From contig NC_088911.1 of assembly GCF_963576675.1 (NCBI RefSeq), positions 79,947,256-80,011,255 on the forward strand: 64,000 nt of DNA, written 5' to 3'. Shown piece after piece: positions 31,058 through 42,399 of the stretch. The translations under genes were made by a program, and so were the position numbers. The DNA comes from Euphorbia lathyris. Its lineage: Eukaryota > Streptophyta > Magnoliopsida > Malpighiales > Euphorbiaceae. The notes beneath the pieces were generated by a model. It searched no databases, was not told the DNA's origin, and saw only the letters and a program-made list of their open reading frames with translations. Numbering within the stretch: the first letter of the stretch is position 1; every line of letters starts with the position of its first letter.

Positions 31058-33383
31058 ATGTCGAACCCCGACCTTGACTTCGCACCGTTCGATGAGAGCT
31101 ACGTCCGTGAGGTTTCTCATGAAGTTGATGAGATGGTTGATGAAGTTTCAACCAGTTCTCATGGGTCTGATTCCCACCCCGCTGACTTCCTCCACCTGGC
31201 GAATACAACCGACGAGGGTCTAGGTTTTGACCCTAAGAAGTTGATTCCGCCACCTGTCCCAACCCCCCGTTTGTTACCAAAGAGGGATAGGTCGGGAAGC
31301 CTAGTTTGTCGCGAGACCATTGAGGATTTGCGGGTGCAATATCCTTGGCTCCAAGGTCTCGAGACCATCATTCCCGGGGAGGATAGAGGACCGGGCGATT
31401 ACCCAAAGGGGTATTTCACCATTTTCGTCGCCCAGATTATCTGCGGCTTCACTTATCCGCTGGCGAATGAGATTGCTTCCATCCTCGGCGGTTACAGAAT
31501 CGCACCCGGGCAGTTACATCCAAATGGATGGGCCGACTTGACCCTGGATAAATTTCTGGCGGATTGTTTGGAGGTTCCTTTCTCGCTTAAAATTTTCTCC
31601 AAGCTTCATCATTTCAAGAGTTCGGCGGGGTATTTCACTTTCATCCGCCAGAGCGGATACTATGGTTTTGACGAGAAACTGAACAAGATCCGCGAGTGGG
31701 ATCGCTCTTACTTTTTTATCAAGTTTAATGAGGGAAATCCGAACTTCCTTCGCCATTGGGGCCGGCACAATGTGAAGAGTTTGAACTTCGGTTATCCCAG
31801 CGAGGAAGAATCCGCCGTCATCAAGTTCCTGAAGAGTACCCCTCCTTTTGTATGGACATATGATCAGGCCTTCCATATGCTAAGGAGCCGAGTAGCGATT
31901 GCCTACCGCGAGGGGGATCGCGTGGTCTATATCCCTTATCGCGTTTTCGTACAAGGTACTTTTTATTTCCAAGTTGATGATTTCTTTTAACCCTTTGCAG
32001 GGGTGATCCTTTATCTCAAATCGCTGCAGATCGGGAGGCTAAAGCCTTAGCGAGAAGGAAGAAGCGGATGGTGGGAACCGCCTCCGTTGTAGGGGCGGAT
32101 TCTTCTGGAGGAACGATTCCTTCCATTGAGGCGGCTTCTCCTGTAAGGGCCTCCGTTTCACAAGGTCCCGCTTCTGCCTCCGAGGATCTTCCTTTGACGA
32201 GGAAGCGGAAGATAAGTGCGGATACAGAGTCTTCTCGTCCCAAAAAGAAGAACACCTCCGTGTCCCTTACTGTTGGTGGTACACCCGTATCCGCCTCATC
32301 CAAAGGAAAGAGCAGTACCCCAATTCATGAGGTATCCTAATCTATTCCCTCTTTCTATATTGCTACTTTTTTCCTCATGAGCTATCTGCTATTCTCTTGA
32401 TATTTTTCTTTACGCCTTTGCAGCCAATTCCCGACATCAGCGGATGGTGGACTAGGACCTTTGGCATGGCCGTGAGTTTTTCTTGCAAGGACATTGTCTC
32501 TTCCATATGCAATGTCCTCGGGCGGCTTCCCTCTGCTTCCCGTGTGCGCGAACAAATACCGCTCCCTACCGCTGTGGAGGGGATCGAGAAGCGTTCTGTA
32601 GAGGTATATTGTTGCTTGTCATTCTCTTTCAAGGATCTTGCGTCCATTGTAACCGCTTATTTCTATTCGCCCTTTTATATTCGTGAGCCGTCTTATATGC
32701 AGATTATCAATTTCGCTGAGGGCATTCTCCGAAGGGATGCCGAGCGAGCCAAGGAGTTGGAAGGTCTTGGTACTGAATTGGCGACTTAGAAGTCGCTTTA
32801 TGATGATGTCCAAGGGAAGGTGAAGGTCCTAGAAGGCGCCCTTCAGAAGGCTGTGAGCGAGAAGGAGGAGGCTCTTAAATCTCTTCAGGCTAAGTCCGAT
32901 GAGCTGCGAAAGGCCCTCGATGAGCTAGCTGATTCCAAGGAGACACAAAAGAAGAGGGCTGAGGAAATTCTGGCTGAAGACGGTGCCCGCATCTACTGGT
33001 ATGGGGAGCGGATTCATGCCGCTTATGAGCATGGACATCAGGGTCTCGTACTTAACCGCCCCAAGGTTCCCATCCCTGAAAAGGATTTAACTGAGAAGTG
33101 GGACAAGCTGGAAGCCGAGGATGCTGATATGGATGAGGTACTCCTCTTAGATTGGAAGAGTTTTCAGGAATCTCCAATTATCGGCGAGATCCCTACCCAG
33201 AATGCGGAAGAAGGGGCACCGCAGGACATCTCTCAGCCTGAGCAAGAGGTACCGCCCTCTGAAGCAGTTATTGATTCGAGGGTTGAGGATTCGCTTGAAG
33301 TAGATCCGCCCACTGGAGGAGATGAGGGAGTCGCTGGAGGCGAGGAAAGCAATAGGGGTGAAGGAGAGGAAGCCGTAGCATAG
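31058..33383 (+). pseudogene. Element B antisense gene: putative gypsy-type transposon protein
   Basis: Four exons can be drawn: 31058-31955, 32001-32331, 32424-32603 and 32703-33383, with GT donors and TTTGCAG/TATGCAG acceptors. Exon 1 carries the 'putative gypsy type transposon' domain (YFTIFVAQIICGFTYPL, APGQLHPNGWADL, LDKFLADCL). Exon 4 is a coiled coil (residues rich in K/E/L) and an acidic tail. Exons 2-4 join in phase 0. The exon 1/2 junction is off by one base, and exon 4 has an in-frame TAG at 32787-32789, so this copy looks broken. Such antisense ORFs are known in Tat-lineage elements (e.g. Grande). Function unknown. Confidence 0.75.
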
Positions 33384-33672
33384 TTTAATTTATATTTGGA
33401 CTTTTTGTGTGTAACAAACTGCCCGTATATATTAATTTTCTTTCACTTGCCGCTTTGCCTTGCCTATACGTGCGATTATTGTCACTTTATTTTCATGTAT
33501 GATCCTTGCCTTTTGCCGACTTCATACTTGTAATTCTTCATAGTAATTTTTGCTTTCGCTAGGGTGGCCAAACCCTTTTTGCAATTTTTGAGTACTCGTT
33601 TATTCGCTTAATTTTATGCCTTACTCTATTATTTTTCTTTCGAAAATAATATAATCATAAGGTTAATCATAA

Positions 33673-33905
33673 GGTTTTGCGAGTGATGCGTAATCATGCA
33701 TCCGCCTTTCTTTAATAGGCAACACATTTATGTGTTTTTTGAGTTTAACCCTAAGGGTTTTGCGAGTGATGCGTAATCATGCATCCACCTTTCTTTAATA
33801 GGCAACACATTTATGTGTTTTTTGAGTTTAACCCTAAGGGTTTTGCGAGTGATGCGTAACCATGCATCCGCCTTTCTTTAATAGGCAACACATTTATGTG
33901 TTTTT
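33673..33905. repeat. 83-bp tandem repeat in element B
   Basis: Units start at 33673, 33756 and 33839 (GGTTTTGCGAGTGATGCGTA ... GGCAACACATTTATGTG). They lie between the convergent ends of the antisense gene and integrase. Tat-lineage elements are known to carry tandem repeats in this region. Confidence 0.9.
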
Positions 33906-34096
33906 AAGAACAATCCGCATTCGGGCGTAACATATTGAATAAATGTAATAATTGAATACCTTTATTGATAAAGAGAAAAGGTTTATTACATAGGTACACC
34001 AACTGTGTGGGATCAAAGCCTCATTAAAACCTTTTATCAGAAAACCCAATGGGAAAAACTCATAAAAGGAAAAAGAGTACTCGTCATTTCCTCGAA

Positions 34097-35155
34097 CTAC
34101 TCGGCCTTTTTATATAGGCGTAGATTCTCTAGATTCCAGGTGCGCGGGAGCTTCTTTCCGCTCATTTCTTCTATTTCAAAAGTGGCTGGTCCCAGCTTCT
34201 TGGATACTTTGTATGGTCCGATCCAGTTGACGCCCAGCTTGCCTTTGCCATCTCTGGATTGTATTTTATCCGCTTTTTTCAAGACCAAGTCGTTCTCGTT
34301 GATTATTACTTTTCGCATTCTTCTGTCATGATATTTCTTGATTCTATTGCGGTATACTTCCATTCGCATGTAAGCTTTTTCTCTTCGTTCCTCCACAGAA
34401 TCCAAAGCATCTCTAATGTTGATAGGATTTTGTGTGTCGCAATAATAAATTATCCGATCTGTGGGCGACTTGATTTCAACAGGTAGGACTGCTTCGGCTT
34501 CATAAACTAGCGAGAAAGGTGTTTCTCCTGTTGCTGCCTTTACAGAGGTTCTGTATGCCCACAACATATGGGGTATCTCATCCGCCCAACCTGTTTTTTA
34601 TCTCCTAGCCGCTTCTTGATGCCTTGAATCATGGCCCTGTTGGTAACCTCCGTCATACCATTCGATTGGGGATGGTTTACGGAAGAAAAATGATTTTTGA
34701 TCCCCATGCTTTCGCAGTATGCTTTGAACTTGGCACAGTTGAACTGGGTGCCATTGTCGGTTATAAGCTTTTGCGGGATTCCAAATCGCATGATAATGTT
34801 CTCTCGTAAGAACTTGATCATTCGCTCAGGTGTTTATGCGGTTACTGCCTCCGCTTCTACCCATTTGCTGAAGTGGTCAACTGCGACTATCAAGTACTTC
34901 CTTTTCTTTGTCGTTTCTGGGAATGGACCCACTATATCGATTCCCCATGTTGCGAATGGCCACGCCGTCATTATAGCGATTTGTTCGGCTCCGGGAACAT
35001 GCTTTTTCATTCGCATGTATTTGACAATTGTGACATTCCGCAACCATCTTCTGGGAATCTTCCACCACCTTGGGCCAGTAGTATCCCATCAGTTTGACCT
35101 TTCTTGCCAACGCCGCCGAAGCTTCGTGCGCGCCACAAATTCCTTCATGTAATTC
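34097..35155 (-). pseudogene. Element B integrase, broken
   Basis: Minus-strand pieces follow gag-pol after a TGA at 35156-35158. The pieces are the HHCC region (YYWPKVVED ... CHNCQ); a frameshift near 35000-35040; the DDE core with ATWGIDIVGPF, SKWVEAEAV, a stop near 34834, then TDNGTQF and the NHPQSNGMTE segment; a second frameshift near 34560; and the C-terminal WIGPYKV module ending at 34097. The catalytic residues D, D and E are present but the reading frame is not continuous. Defective. Confidence 0.88.
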
Positions 35156-38100
35156 TCACAGCACGTAGTCTCCTTCGTTGCGACTAATGCATTTCAACCA
35201 TGGACATGTGTACGATTTTCGATACAAAGTTCCATCCCGAATTGAGTATCGAGCTGACTGCCCAATTAGCTTTCTGGCTAAGCTCTTATCAACCGGTAAA
35301 TATCCCTGCTCCAGATATTGGCGAATGGGCATCCGCGAATCTTCATCGTCTTCCAGTTCTTCGATGACCATAATCTGATCGACCTCGAATGCTGGTGCCG
35401 ATTTTATTTCCAAATTGCATGCCTTTTGACTCCATGGTTCTCTACTTGCCGCTGCTTTTGCCAATTCATCAGCCTTTGCATTTTGGCCTCGCGGAACATG
35501 CACCATCTCCCAAACGACTCCCTTGTGCGTTAACTCTTGTGTCAATCTGCCGACTACCTGATTGTATTTTACTAGCTCCTCCTGTTTCACCAGATAATTT
35601 TTTGTGATCTGGTTTATCATGAGTTTGGAATCGCTGTAGATTACCACTCTTTCTGGGGTGAGTTCATTGAGCAACTTCAATCCGCATATCATTGCTTCAT
35701 ACTCTGCGGCATTATTGGTAGTTTTGAAAGTTAATTTTGCTGCATAGCACAGGCGAATAACCTCCGGGCCCTTGATGACGACTCCCAGCCCAGCTCCATC
35801 TGTAGATAATGCCCCATCTGTGTACATGCTCCACTCTTCTTTTTGTGCCTTCGGACATTCATCGTCATCCCAGGTGAATTCGTTCACGAAATCGGCGAGT
35901 ACTTGGCTCTTTAGCGCTGGTCTCCCTTCATAGCAAATATCGAATTCTCCCAGGCGAATTGACCATTCCATCAACCGGCCGGATGCGTCAGGTTTCTGTA
36001 ATACCTTTCGCATTGGGATGCCAGTTCTCACAATGATAGTATGCGCCTGAAAGTATGGTTTCAATCTAGCCGCCGTGGTTATCACTGCGAGGGCCATTTT
36101 GTCCAACTTCGAATACCGGAGTTCTGCATCCTTCAGGACTTTGCTCACGTAGTACACTGGATATTGTTGCCCTTCTTCTTCTCGCACCATCACAGTGCAT
36201 ATCGCCATATTGGTGACAGATACGTAGAGAAATAAATCTTCTCCATCCTCCGGCCTACTCATTAAGGGCGGATAACACAGTAATCGCTTTATCCCCTCGA
36301 ATGCTTCTTGACAATCCGGCGTCCATTCAAAGGACTTGGATTTTTTGATGGCATTGTAGAAAGGTAGACATCTCCTAGCTGAGCATGATATGAATCGCCC
36401 TAATGCCACCAACCGCCCATTTAGTCTCTGTACTTCTCTTATGCTCCTCGGCGTTTTCATCTCCATTACTGCTTTAACCTTCTCGGGATTCGCCTTAACT
36501 CCCTTGCCGCTAACAATGAAACCCAGGAACTTTCCCGCTCTTGCTCCGAATGTGCATTTCTCTGGGTTCAATTTGAGGCCATATTTGATTAGCACTTCCA
36601 GGATTTCTTTGATATCCTGCGGGTGGTCTTGCATTTTCTTGCTTTTGATGATCATGTCATCAACGTAGATCGAGAAGTTCTCGCCGGATTTGTCTGAAAA
36701 TATCTTGTTCATCATCCTCTGGTATGTTGCTCCCGCGTTTTTCAATCCAAAGGGCATCACCTTGAAGCAATAAGTCGCCTGGTGAGTTATGAACGATGTT
36801 TTGATTTCATCCGCCTTCTCCATGGGTATCTGATGGTAACTGGATTTCACGTCGGTGAATGATAAAGCTTCATATCCTGCAGTTCCATCTACCAATATAT
36901 CAATGTTAGGAAGCGGATACATATCCTTCGGACATGCCTTGTTCAGATCTTTGAAGTCGACGCACATTCTGTACGTTCCATTTGGCTTTTTGACTAGCAC
37001 CACATTGGCTAACCACTCCGGATAGGTGACTTCTCGAATTGCATCTGACTTTAGCAAATCCGCCACTGCTTTTTCAATCGCCTTTTGCCGCTCAGGAGCA
37101 TGTCCTCTCTTTTTCTGTCGCACTGGGGTTGCACCTTTGTCTACATTCAAACGATGGGTTGCTACGTCTGGACTTATTCCTTTCAGTATTTCATTTGGGG
37201 CGGCAAATGCCGACTCACATTGGATCAGCACCTCGGCAATGGCTTTCTTCGTTTCTTCGGGGAGGCCCGTCGCTATTCGCACATTTTTGTCGCTTGAGAT
37301 GGCGAATAGTTCCGTTTCTCCCAATGCTTCCGCTGGCAACTTCTCCTCTACCCTATCTTCCTCGTCTGGCTTTGGTTCAAGTGACAATGTATAGGCCTGT
37401 TGAGATACAAGTTGATCACCTTCAACTATGACTCGCCCTTGGTGTGTTGGTAAATGTAATGTTAAATGCTTCATTGAGATGAGCGACTCCGTTTCTGACA
37501 AGAATGGGCGTCCCAGAATTATGTTGTAGGCCAATGGGAGATCAACAATTGCGAATTCTAAATCACCTCGCCATTTTAGCTTTTTATCGCCCATTTCTGC
37601 CTCCAACACCACCTGTCCACTTGTTTGAGAGGATTGACCCCCAAAACCTGTTACATCCATGAATGTATGTTCCACTCGCTCGTCATTAATTCCCAACTTG
37701 TTGAATGCAGTCCGAGTAATAACATTACAAGAACTGCCAGTATCAATAAGGACCCGCTTGACGTCCCATCCTTCTACAGCCATTGTAATCACCAAAGCAT
37801 CCGCATGCGGCTCCGTGATTCGCGCGAATGAGTAATTGAGGGCATCCCCCCTATGAGTGTTGCTTTTTCGCTGTTCACGGCGAGCTCTTTTTGTTGGAGG
37901 CTCATAGATCCCGCCGGCTATCACGTTTATCACTCCTTTTTTCTGCTTCTTTTCGGGCCTTGCCTCTTCTTGATGTGGTAACGTTGCTTTCTCGTCACTA
38001 GTCTCCTTTCGCACAAATTGATTCAGCTTGCCCCTTTCGATCAGCCTTTCAATCTCCTTCTTCAATTCATAGCAATCGTTCGTGTCGTGGCCGTTCAGTC

Positions 38101-39703
38101 TGTGGAACCTGCAATATTTGTTAGGATGTCGCCCCAAACTGGTTCGACCTTTTACCTCGGGGAACCGCACATCCTTCTTCAGGGGGCTCTTTTCGATCCA
38201 AAGTAACACCTCCTGGCGAGTCGTGTTTAATGGTGTCTGATATCCGCCACTTTGAAAGGGGCGATCGCCTCTTCGAACAAAATTACTTTTGGACTGGGTC
38301 TGGCGCCGATTGTCCGAAGTGGATCTAGCGGCATCTCTTTCTCGCCGGGTTTGAGCCCTATGTTCCCTGTTGACATCATCCACTTCCATGAATTCCTTTG
38401 CTATTTTCATGAGTTCGGCCACTGTGCACGGCTTGTTGCGGATGATTTCCTCCCGCATACTCCAATCTGTGGTTCCATCTGCCATGATGTTGCGGATGCT
38501 CACGATATCCGGGTTTTGCAATCGCACCAGAATATCGTTGAATGCGACAACAAATTCCCTTAGGGAATTATAGTTCCTCTGTTTGATCTCCTTCAGCTGC
38601 CTATCCGTCACATCCGCTGATTTACAGCCCACAAATTTCGCACAGAAATCCCGACTATATTGATGCCAATTGTGAATAGATTCTGCGGGTAAAGATCGAA
38701 ACCAATCAGATGCGGCTCCGCCCAAAGTTGTCGAGAATAACCTGCAAATGATATTTTCACTCGCTCCTGCAACATCCATTAGTTCTCTGTAGTTCCTGAC
38801 ATGAGCCTCAGGATCAGAATTTGGATCCCCATAGTATTTAGGTATCGCGGGCGCTTTGATTCTGTGATCTGGAATGAATTCCCGCAACGAAGGGGCAAAA
38901 GGTGAATCGCTCTGGACCTCTGCTCTCGGCCTAGGCGAGTACCCCATTCGCTCCATCATGCTTCGTAATTGATCTTCTAAGTCAATATCAGGTATTCGCC
39001 GGACTTCTTCCATCCGCTGCTGGTGAATTCTGGGTGGCATCCATTCGCCCATCGGTGTTGAGACGTGTGCCTGTTGGGGGACTAACCGCTGTCCCATTAT
39101 AGGATCAAAGTTCCATGTGTGCTCTCGCCCAGGAGTCATCAACTCCGAATGTCTATGAGGAAAAGGTTCCACTTGCTGTAGTGGAAGAGTGCCTTGCACT
39201 CCTGGCAACGGTTGGGATGGCTGCCAGGTCGGATGTATCGTCGTAATGAGATCTGGGTGCGAGTAGTTGCTCGGGTGGCTGTGTGGGTTTGTGCGACTAC
39301 TCTGGCCCACTTGATTTGGCGCCTGAGATGGCTGCGGAAGGGCCGATATGACAGGGATAGTCGGTGATTGTGTTGAGATAACCACAGGTTCTTGAGGAGC
39401 AGCCGCCACGGCGGTATTGTGTTCGGCGAGGGCAGTTAGTAAATTAATCATTCGATCTCCAGCCGCCTGGCTCATGTTCGAAGCCAAGACTTGTCCTGCC
39501 ATCTGCACGAAATCACTATTGGACATTTCCATCTCAGTTTGCACTTGGACTTCCAATAAGGGACTCAATTGTCCCGAAGGACCCGATGAGCTAGGCACCA
39601 CAGGCTGTGTACTTGCAGGTTGCGAATTCGCAATCCGTGGTCCCCTGGAGTTCATACTGGTTGATCTAGTGGTAACACCGGTCGTTCGTGATGGTTCTGA
39701 CAT
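35156..39703 (-). CDS. Element B gag-protease-RT-RNase H polyprotein
   Basis: A 1515-residue ORF starting at the ATG at 39703, about 40 bp after the PBS. In order: a Pro/Gln-rich N-terminus; gag core (APAIPKYYGDPNSDPEAHV, AASDWFRSLP); a CxxH...HxxxxC knuckle (CRFHRLNGHDTNDC); protease (VLIDTGSSCNVI); RT (KPNGTYRMCVDFKDLN, VMPFGLKNAGATYQ, catalytic IYVDDMII); RNase H; and a second RNase H (MYTDGALSTDGAG, NNAAEYEAMI, YSDSKLMI, NAKADELA), the dual arrangement of Tat elements. The last codons start the integrase region, cut by a TGA (probably CGA to TGA). This is the best preserved polyprotein in the window. Confidence 0.93.
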   Translation of the reverse strand: MSEPSRTTGVTTRSTSMNSRGPRIANSQPASTQPVVPSSSGPSGQLSPLLEVQVQTEMEMSNSDFVQMAGQVLASNMSQAAGDRMINLLTALAEHNTAVAAAPQEPVVISTQSPTIPVISALPQPSQAPNQVGQSSRTNPHSHPSNYSHPDLITTIHPTWQPSQPLPGVQGTLPLQQVEPFPHRHSELMTPGREHTWNFDPIMGQRLVPQQAHVSTPMGEWMPPRIHQQRMEEVRRIPDIDLEDQLRSMMERMGYSPRPRAEVQSDSPFAPSLREFIPDHRIKAPAIPKYYGDPNSDPEAHVRNYRELMDVAGASENIICRLFSTTLGGAASDWFRSLPAESIHNWHQYSRDFCAKFVGCKSADVTDRQLKEIKQRNYNSLREFVVAFNDILVRLQNPDIVSIRNIMADGTTDWSMREEIIRNKPCTVAELMKIAKEFMEVDDVNREHRAQTRRERDAARSTSDNRRQTQSKSNFVRRGDRPFQSGGYQTPLNTTRQEVLLWIEKSPLKKDVRFPEVKGRTSLGRHPNKYCRFHRLNGHDTNDCYELKKEIERLIERGKLNQFVRKETSDEKATLPHQEEARPEKKQKKGVINVIAGGIYEPPTKRARREQRKSNTHRGDALNYSFARITEPHADALVITMAVEGWDVKRVLIDTGSSCNVITRTAFNKLGINDERVEHTFMDVTGFGGQSSQTSGQVVLEAEMGDKKLKWRGDLEFAIVDLPLAYNIILGRPFLSETESLISMKHLTLHLPTHQGRVIVEGDQLVSQQAYTLSLEPKPDEEDRVEEKLPAEALGETELFAISSDKNVRIATGLPEETKKAIAEVLIQCESAFAAPNEILKGISPDVATHRLNVDKGATPVRQKKRGHAPERQKAIEKAVADLLKSDAIREVTYPEWLANVVLVKKPNGTYRMCVDFKDLNKACPKDMYPLPNIDILVDGTAGYEALSFTDVKSSYHQIPMEKADEIKTSFITHQATYCFKVMPFGLKNAGATYQRMMNKIFSDKSGENFSIYVDDMIIKSKKMQDHPQDIKEILEVLIKYGLKLNPEKCTFGARAGKFLGFIVSGKGVKANPEKVKAVMEMKTPRSIREVQRLNGRLVALGRFISCSARRCLPFYNAIKKSKSFEWTPDCQEAFEGIKRLLCYPPLMSRPEDGEDLFLYVSVTNMAICTVMVREEEGQQYPVYYVSKVLKDAELRYSKLDKMALAVITTAARLKPYFQAHTIIVRTGIPMRKVLQKPDASGRLMEWSIRLGEFDICYEGRPALKSQVLADFVNEFTWDDDECPKAQKEEWSMYTDGALSTDGAGLGVVIKGPEVIRLCYAAKLTFKTTNNAAEYEAMICGLKLLNELTPERVVIYSDSKLMINQITKNYLVKQEELVKYNQVVGRLTQELTHKGVVWEMVHVPRGQNAKADELAKAAASREPWSQKACNLEIKSAPAFEVDQIMVIEELEDDEDSRMPIRQYLEQGYLPVDKSLARKLIGQSARYSIRDGTLYRKSYTCPWLKCISRNEGDYVL

Positions 39704-39742
39704 GGTCTTCGCGTACCTTTAACCAAATGTTGGTAAAAAAGG

Positions 39743-39760
39743 TCCACCTTCACCGCACCA
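39743..39760 (-). other. PBS of element B
   Basis: Minus TGGTGCGGTGAAGGTGGA, one base inside the LTR at 39762. The tRNA is not assigned. Confidence 0.65.
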
Positions 39761-39761
39761 A

Positions 39762-40270
39762 TGATAACTTGCCGGATCCGATTTGATATTCTCTGCCAGA
39801 GTTACCTGCAAAACAGAACCGGAGACAGGATCTCCGGGAAAACTCTCCGATGATCAAGTCAGTTTTTGTAAGAAGGTTGGTAATTTGACAATAGTATTGC
39901 GGGGAAAATTATGAGCGTACCTTTTTCTCTCGTTCTTAAGGCCTTTTATAGGTGGTTTTTAGGTAACCGCCGAGGGCGGTTACCCCTTAGTGGGCCACGT
40001 TCTGAGGGCGGTTCCCCCTTTTTAGGCCATGTCCCTTTCGTGGCTTTCATGGCAACGAACGTGGTTCTGAGTGGGAGTCTTGATGCTCCGTTTAGGAATT
40101 CGGGGCGGTTACTCGCTTCACCCGTTTCCGCTTATTCGGGTCCCATTCGGGGCGGTTACTCGCTGCGCCCGCTTCCTTTATTGGGGTCTCATCCGATCTT
40201 AGACCATAGGTCTAAGTATGGGTTGGGCCTGCGAAATGAGTATGACCCGGTTTAGCCTCGCGGGTCATCA
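39762..40270 (-). repeat. 5' LTR of element B
   Basis: 509 bp, paired with 30294-30802; same ends and length. Confidence 0.95.
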
Positions 40271-40787
40271 GTTTAATAACCTTATGTTCTTATCTAATTG
40301 ATTCAATAACCTGTCCAGTTACATTCAATATCTCCACAATCTTGTCTAATTGCATTAGATAACCCAAAAATTCAACTGTCCCATGAACTTTCAAAATTTC
40401 CTAATTTGTTATCTATTTATCACAATCTTTTGATACGTGACGAGCATTTTGAGACATGACGGAGCGTGTCTTCCATTTCCAGCATGCAATAAATTTTATT
40501 AAGAATTATGAGGTTATTAGATACAATACGTGGGATCATTTGTAACTTTTAGAAATTCAGATGTTGCCCCTATACTCCAAAACTTTCCCTCCACTCTGAA
40601 CTTTTTATTTGATGAGTCATATCCTCTGCACATAATAATTAAGATACTATATTTGCCATTTTATACAACTTAGCACATGACCTGTGTATGGTAACCAAAT
40701 TAGCTATAAATTACACCCCTCTTCTCTCTTGCCCTCTCTTCAGATTATCAAAAAAAGACACAAATTCAATTTTCAAACCCTGAATCT
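40271..40787 (+). promoter_or_regulatory. Promoter and 5' UTR of zinc-finger copy 3
   Basis: Matches 18760-19266 closely. TATAAAT at 40705-40711, TGAGTCA near 40613-40619, CT-rich leader. Element B inserted about 490 bp upstream of the gene, leaving this proximal region intact. Confidence 0.65.
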
Positions 40788-41303
40788 ATGGCTGGATATG
40801 GGTGGAATTCCAACAATCTTCCTATAAGCACGTACGCCGGCGCTCCACAAATCGCCTGTCGAATTTGTAACCAGGTTTTTGTGAGCACTGAAGCTTTTCT
40901 TCATCACATCAAAATTCACATGTCTACGGATCATGATGGTTCTTCTGTTTCTGCCCCCAGAAGGATGCAGCAGCCACCACCGTCTCTTAATGCTTCCGGT
41001 GGTGGCTTGAGCCGTCTCTCCGGTCAAAGAAACAACTTCAGTTTTCCCATTCCAAATGTTTACAGTACTATGTTTAATCCGAATCCTAATCAGTTTATTC
41101 ATCCCCGGGCAGCCCCAGACATGTACTCTCCTTTTCCAACTGTGAGGAACAACTACGGGTTTGGGTCACAAAGTTTCCCTATCCCTTTTCAGGCTCCGAG
41201 GAAATTCACCCAGCCATTTCTTCAGCAGCTGGAGAAACCCTTGATCCCTATTTCTGATTCTGATTCTGAGTTTGAAGTGCTGGACTTGAACTTGAAGCTG
41301 TAG
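40788..41303 (+). CDS. C2H2 zinc-finger protein with EAR motif, copy 3
   Basis: Intact 171-residue copy. The finger ligands C24, C27, H40 and H44 and the C-terminal LDLNLKL are kept. Differences from copies 2 and 4 include T13I, E42K (inside the finger, IKIH) and S57P. The 3' UTR is uninterrupted and gives the empty site for the CACTA insertion of copy 2. A likely poly(A) signal AATAAA follows near 41394. The same nuclear repressor role is inferred as for copy 2. Confidence 0.85.
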   Translation: MAGYGWNSNNLPISTYAGAPQIACRICNQVFVSTEAFLHHIKIHMSTDHDGSSVSAPRRMQQPPPSLNASGGGLSRLSGQRNNFSFPIPNVYSTMFNPNPNQFIHPRAAPDMYSPFPTVRNNYGFGSQSFPIPFQAPRKFTQPFLQQLEKPLIPISDSDSEFEVLDLNLKL

Positions 41304-41560
41304 AGCAGCATAAAGATTAGAGTTTTGTTCAGGACAATACCTAACCCTAGCTATGGCTATGGTTAGGTTCCATGTATTTTTATTTCAATGAAACAATAAA
41401 TATTATAATCAGAAAAAGAAAATATATATAAGCCTTTTTTAAAACATTGCTTTTTTTTCCTTTCTGAGTTCACAGTTTTGTATGTTATGAATTCAATCTA
41501 TTTTGTCTCCTTTAATTACCAATTTTTGTCATTTGATTATCAAATTAAATCTTTTTTTTT

Positions 41561-42005
41561 TCAAAAATCTACCTAGTGAAGTAATTTAATTTATTGACAT
41601 AAAGGCTAAATTTCACTTTAATATTTTATGAAAAGTATATAAATTTTATAAATTTACTCCTAACCTTTTCAAGTAAAATCAATTTTAATCATTTTTTTTC
41701 TTTTTTTTTCAAAAAGCTACCTAGTGAAGTAATTTAATTTATTGACATAAAGGCTAAATTCCTCTCTAATATTTTCTGAAAAGTACATATTTGACTCTAA
41801 CATATGAAATTGTATAAATTTATTAGTAACTTTTTCAAGCAAAATCAATTTTAATTTTTTTTTCTTTCAAAAATCTACCTAGTGAAGTAATTTAATTTAT
41901 TGGGATAAAAGCGAAATTTGTTACGCGCATTTTCAGAAAAATATAGATTCGACTCTAACATATGAAATGGTATATATTTATTCCTAACTATTTTAAGCAA
42001 AATCA
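41561..42005. repeat. ~150-bp tandem repeat downstream of copy 3
   Basis: Units at 41561, 41710 and 41866, colinear with 23673-24125. Confidence 0.8.
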
Positions 42006-42156
42006 ATGTTACTTGTCCAGGGGCAGAACTCCATAGGGGGATAGTCCTTGAAATTTGTTTCAAAATAATTTTCAAGCCCACTTTGTCAAAGAGTGAAAGA
42101 CATGAAGAGGGGTTGTTGTAGATGTGACAATTATTGAATTTTTTTTTACTGTATTC

Positions 42157-42276
42157 CAGGAGTAATACACCAATCAGTCAAAATAATTGTACATACCACT
42201 TCATGGGAGATGATTTGTGTAAGGAAAAAAATGTACATGTGACATTAATTGATTTGTTAGGTGTATTACTCCTAGA
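42157..42276. mobile_element. Small MITE-like element, second copy
   Basis: Same as 24271-24390; the right flank has drifted to GGATTC. Confidence 0.6.
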
Positions 42277-42399
42277 GGATTCTAAATTTTTTTCTTATTA
42301 TTGAGTTAGTGTCGTGTTCGTGTCATATCAATTATCGAGTTGATATGAAATGAGTCAACTCTAACTCAACTCAAAAAAATTTGTGTTATAACTATATAT

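Larger units (their letters stand above)
30294..40270 (-). mobile_element. Element B: complete Retand/Tat-like Ty3/gypsy retrotransposon
   Basis: 9977 bp with 509-bp LTRs at 30294-30802 and 39762-40270 (TGATAACTTGCC to GGTCATCA) and an exact GTTTA duplication (30289-30293 and 40271-40275). The empty site is seen upstream of copy 2. By eye the LTRs differ at about 8 of 509 sites (~1.6%). Gag-pol is on the minus strand and an extra multi-exon gene on the plus strand. A second, archaeal-type RNase H and an antisense ORF are Tat-lineage characters. Integrase is broken. Confidence 0.95.

Noticed and set aside
37039..37431. Plus-strand ORFs overlapping element B gag-pol
   Set aside because: Shadows of the 1515-residue minus-strand polyprotein, which shows gag, protease, RT and RNase H motifs.
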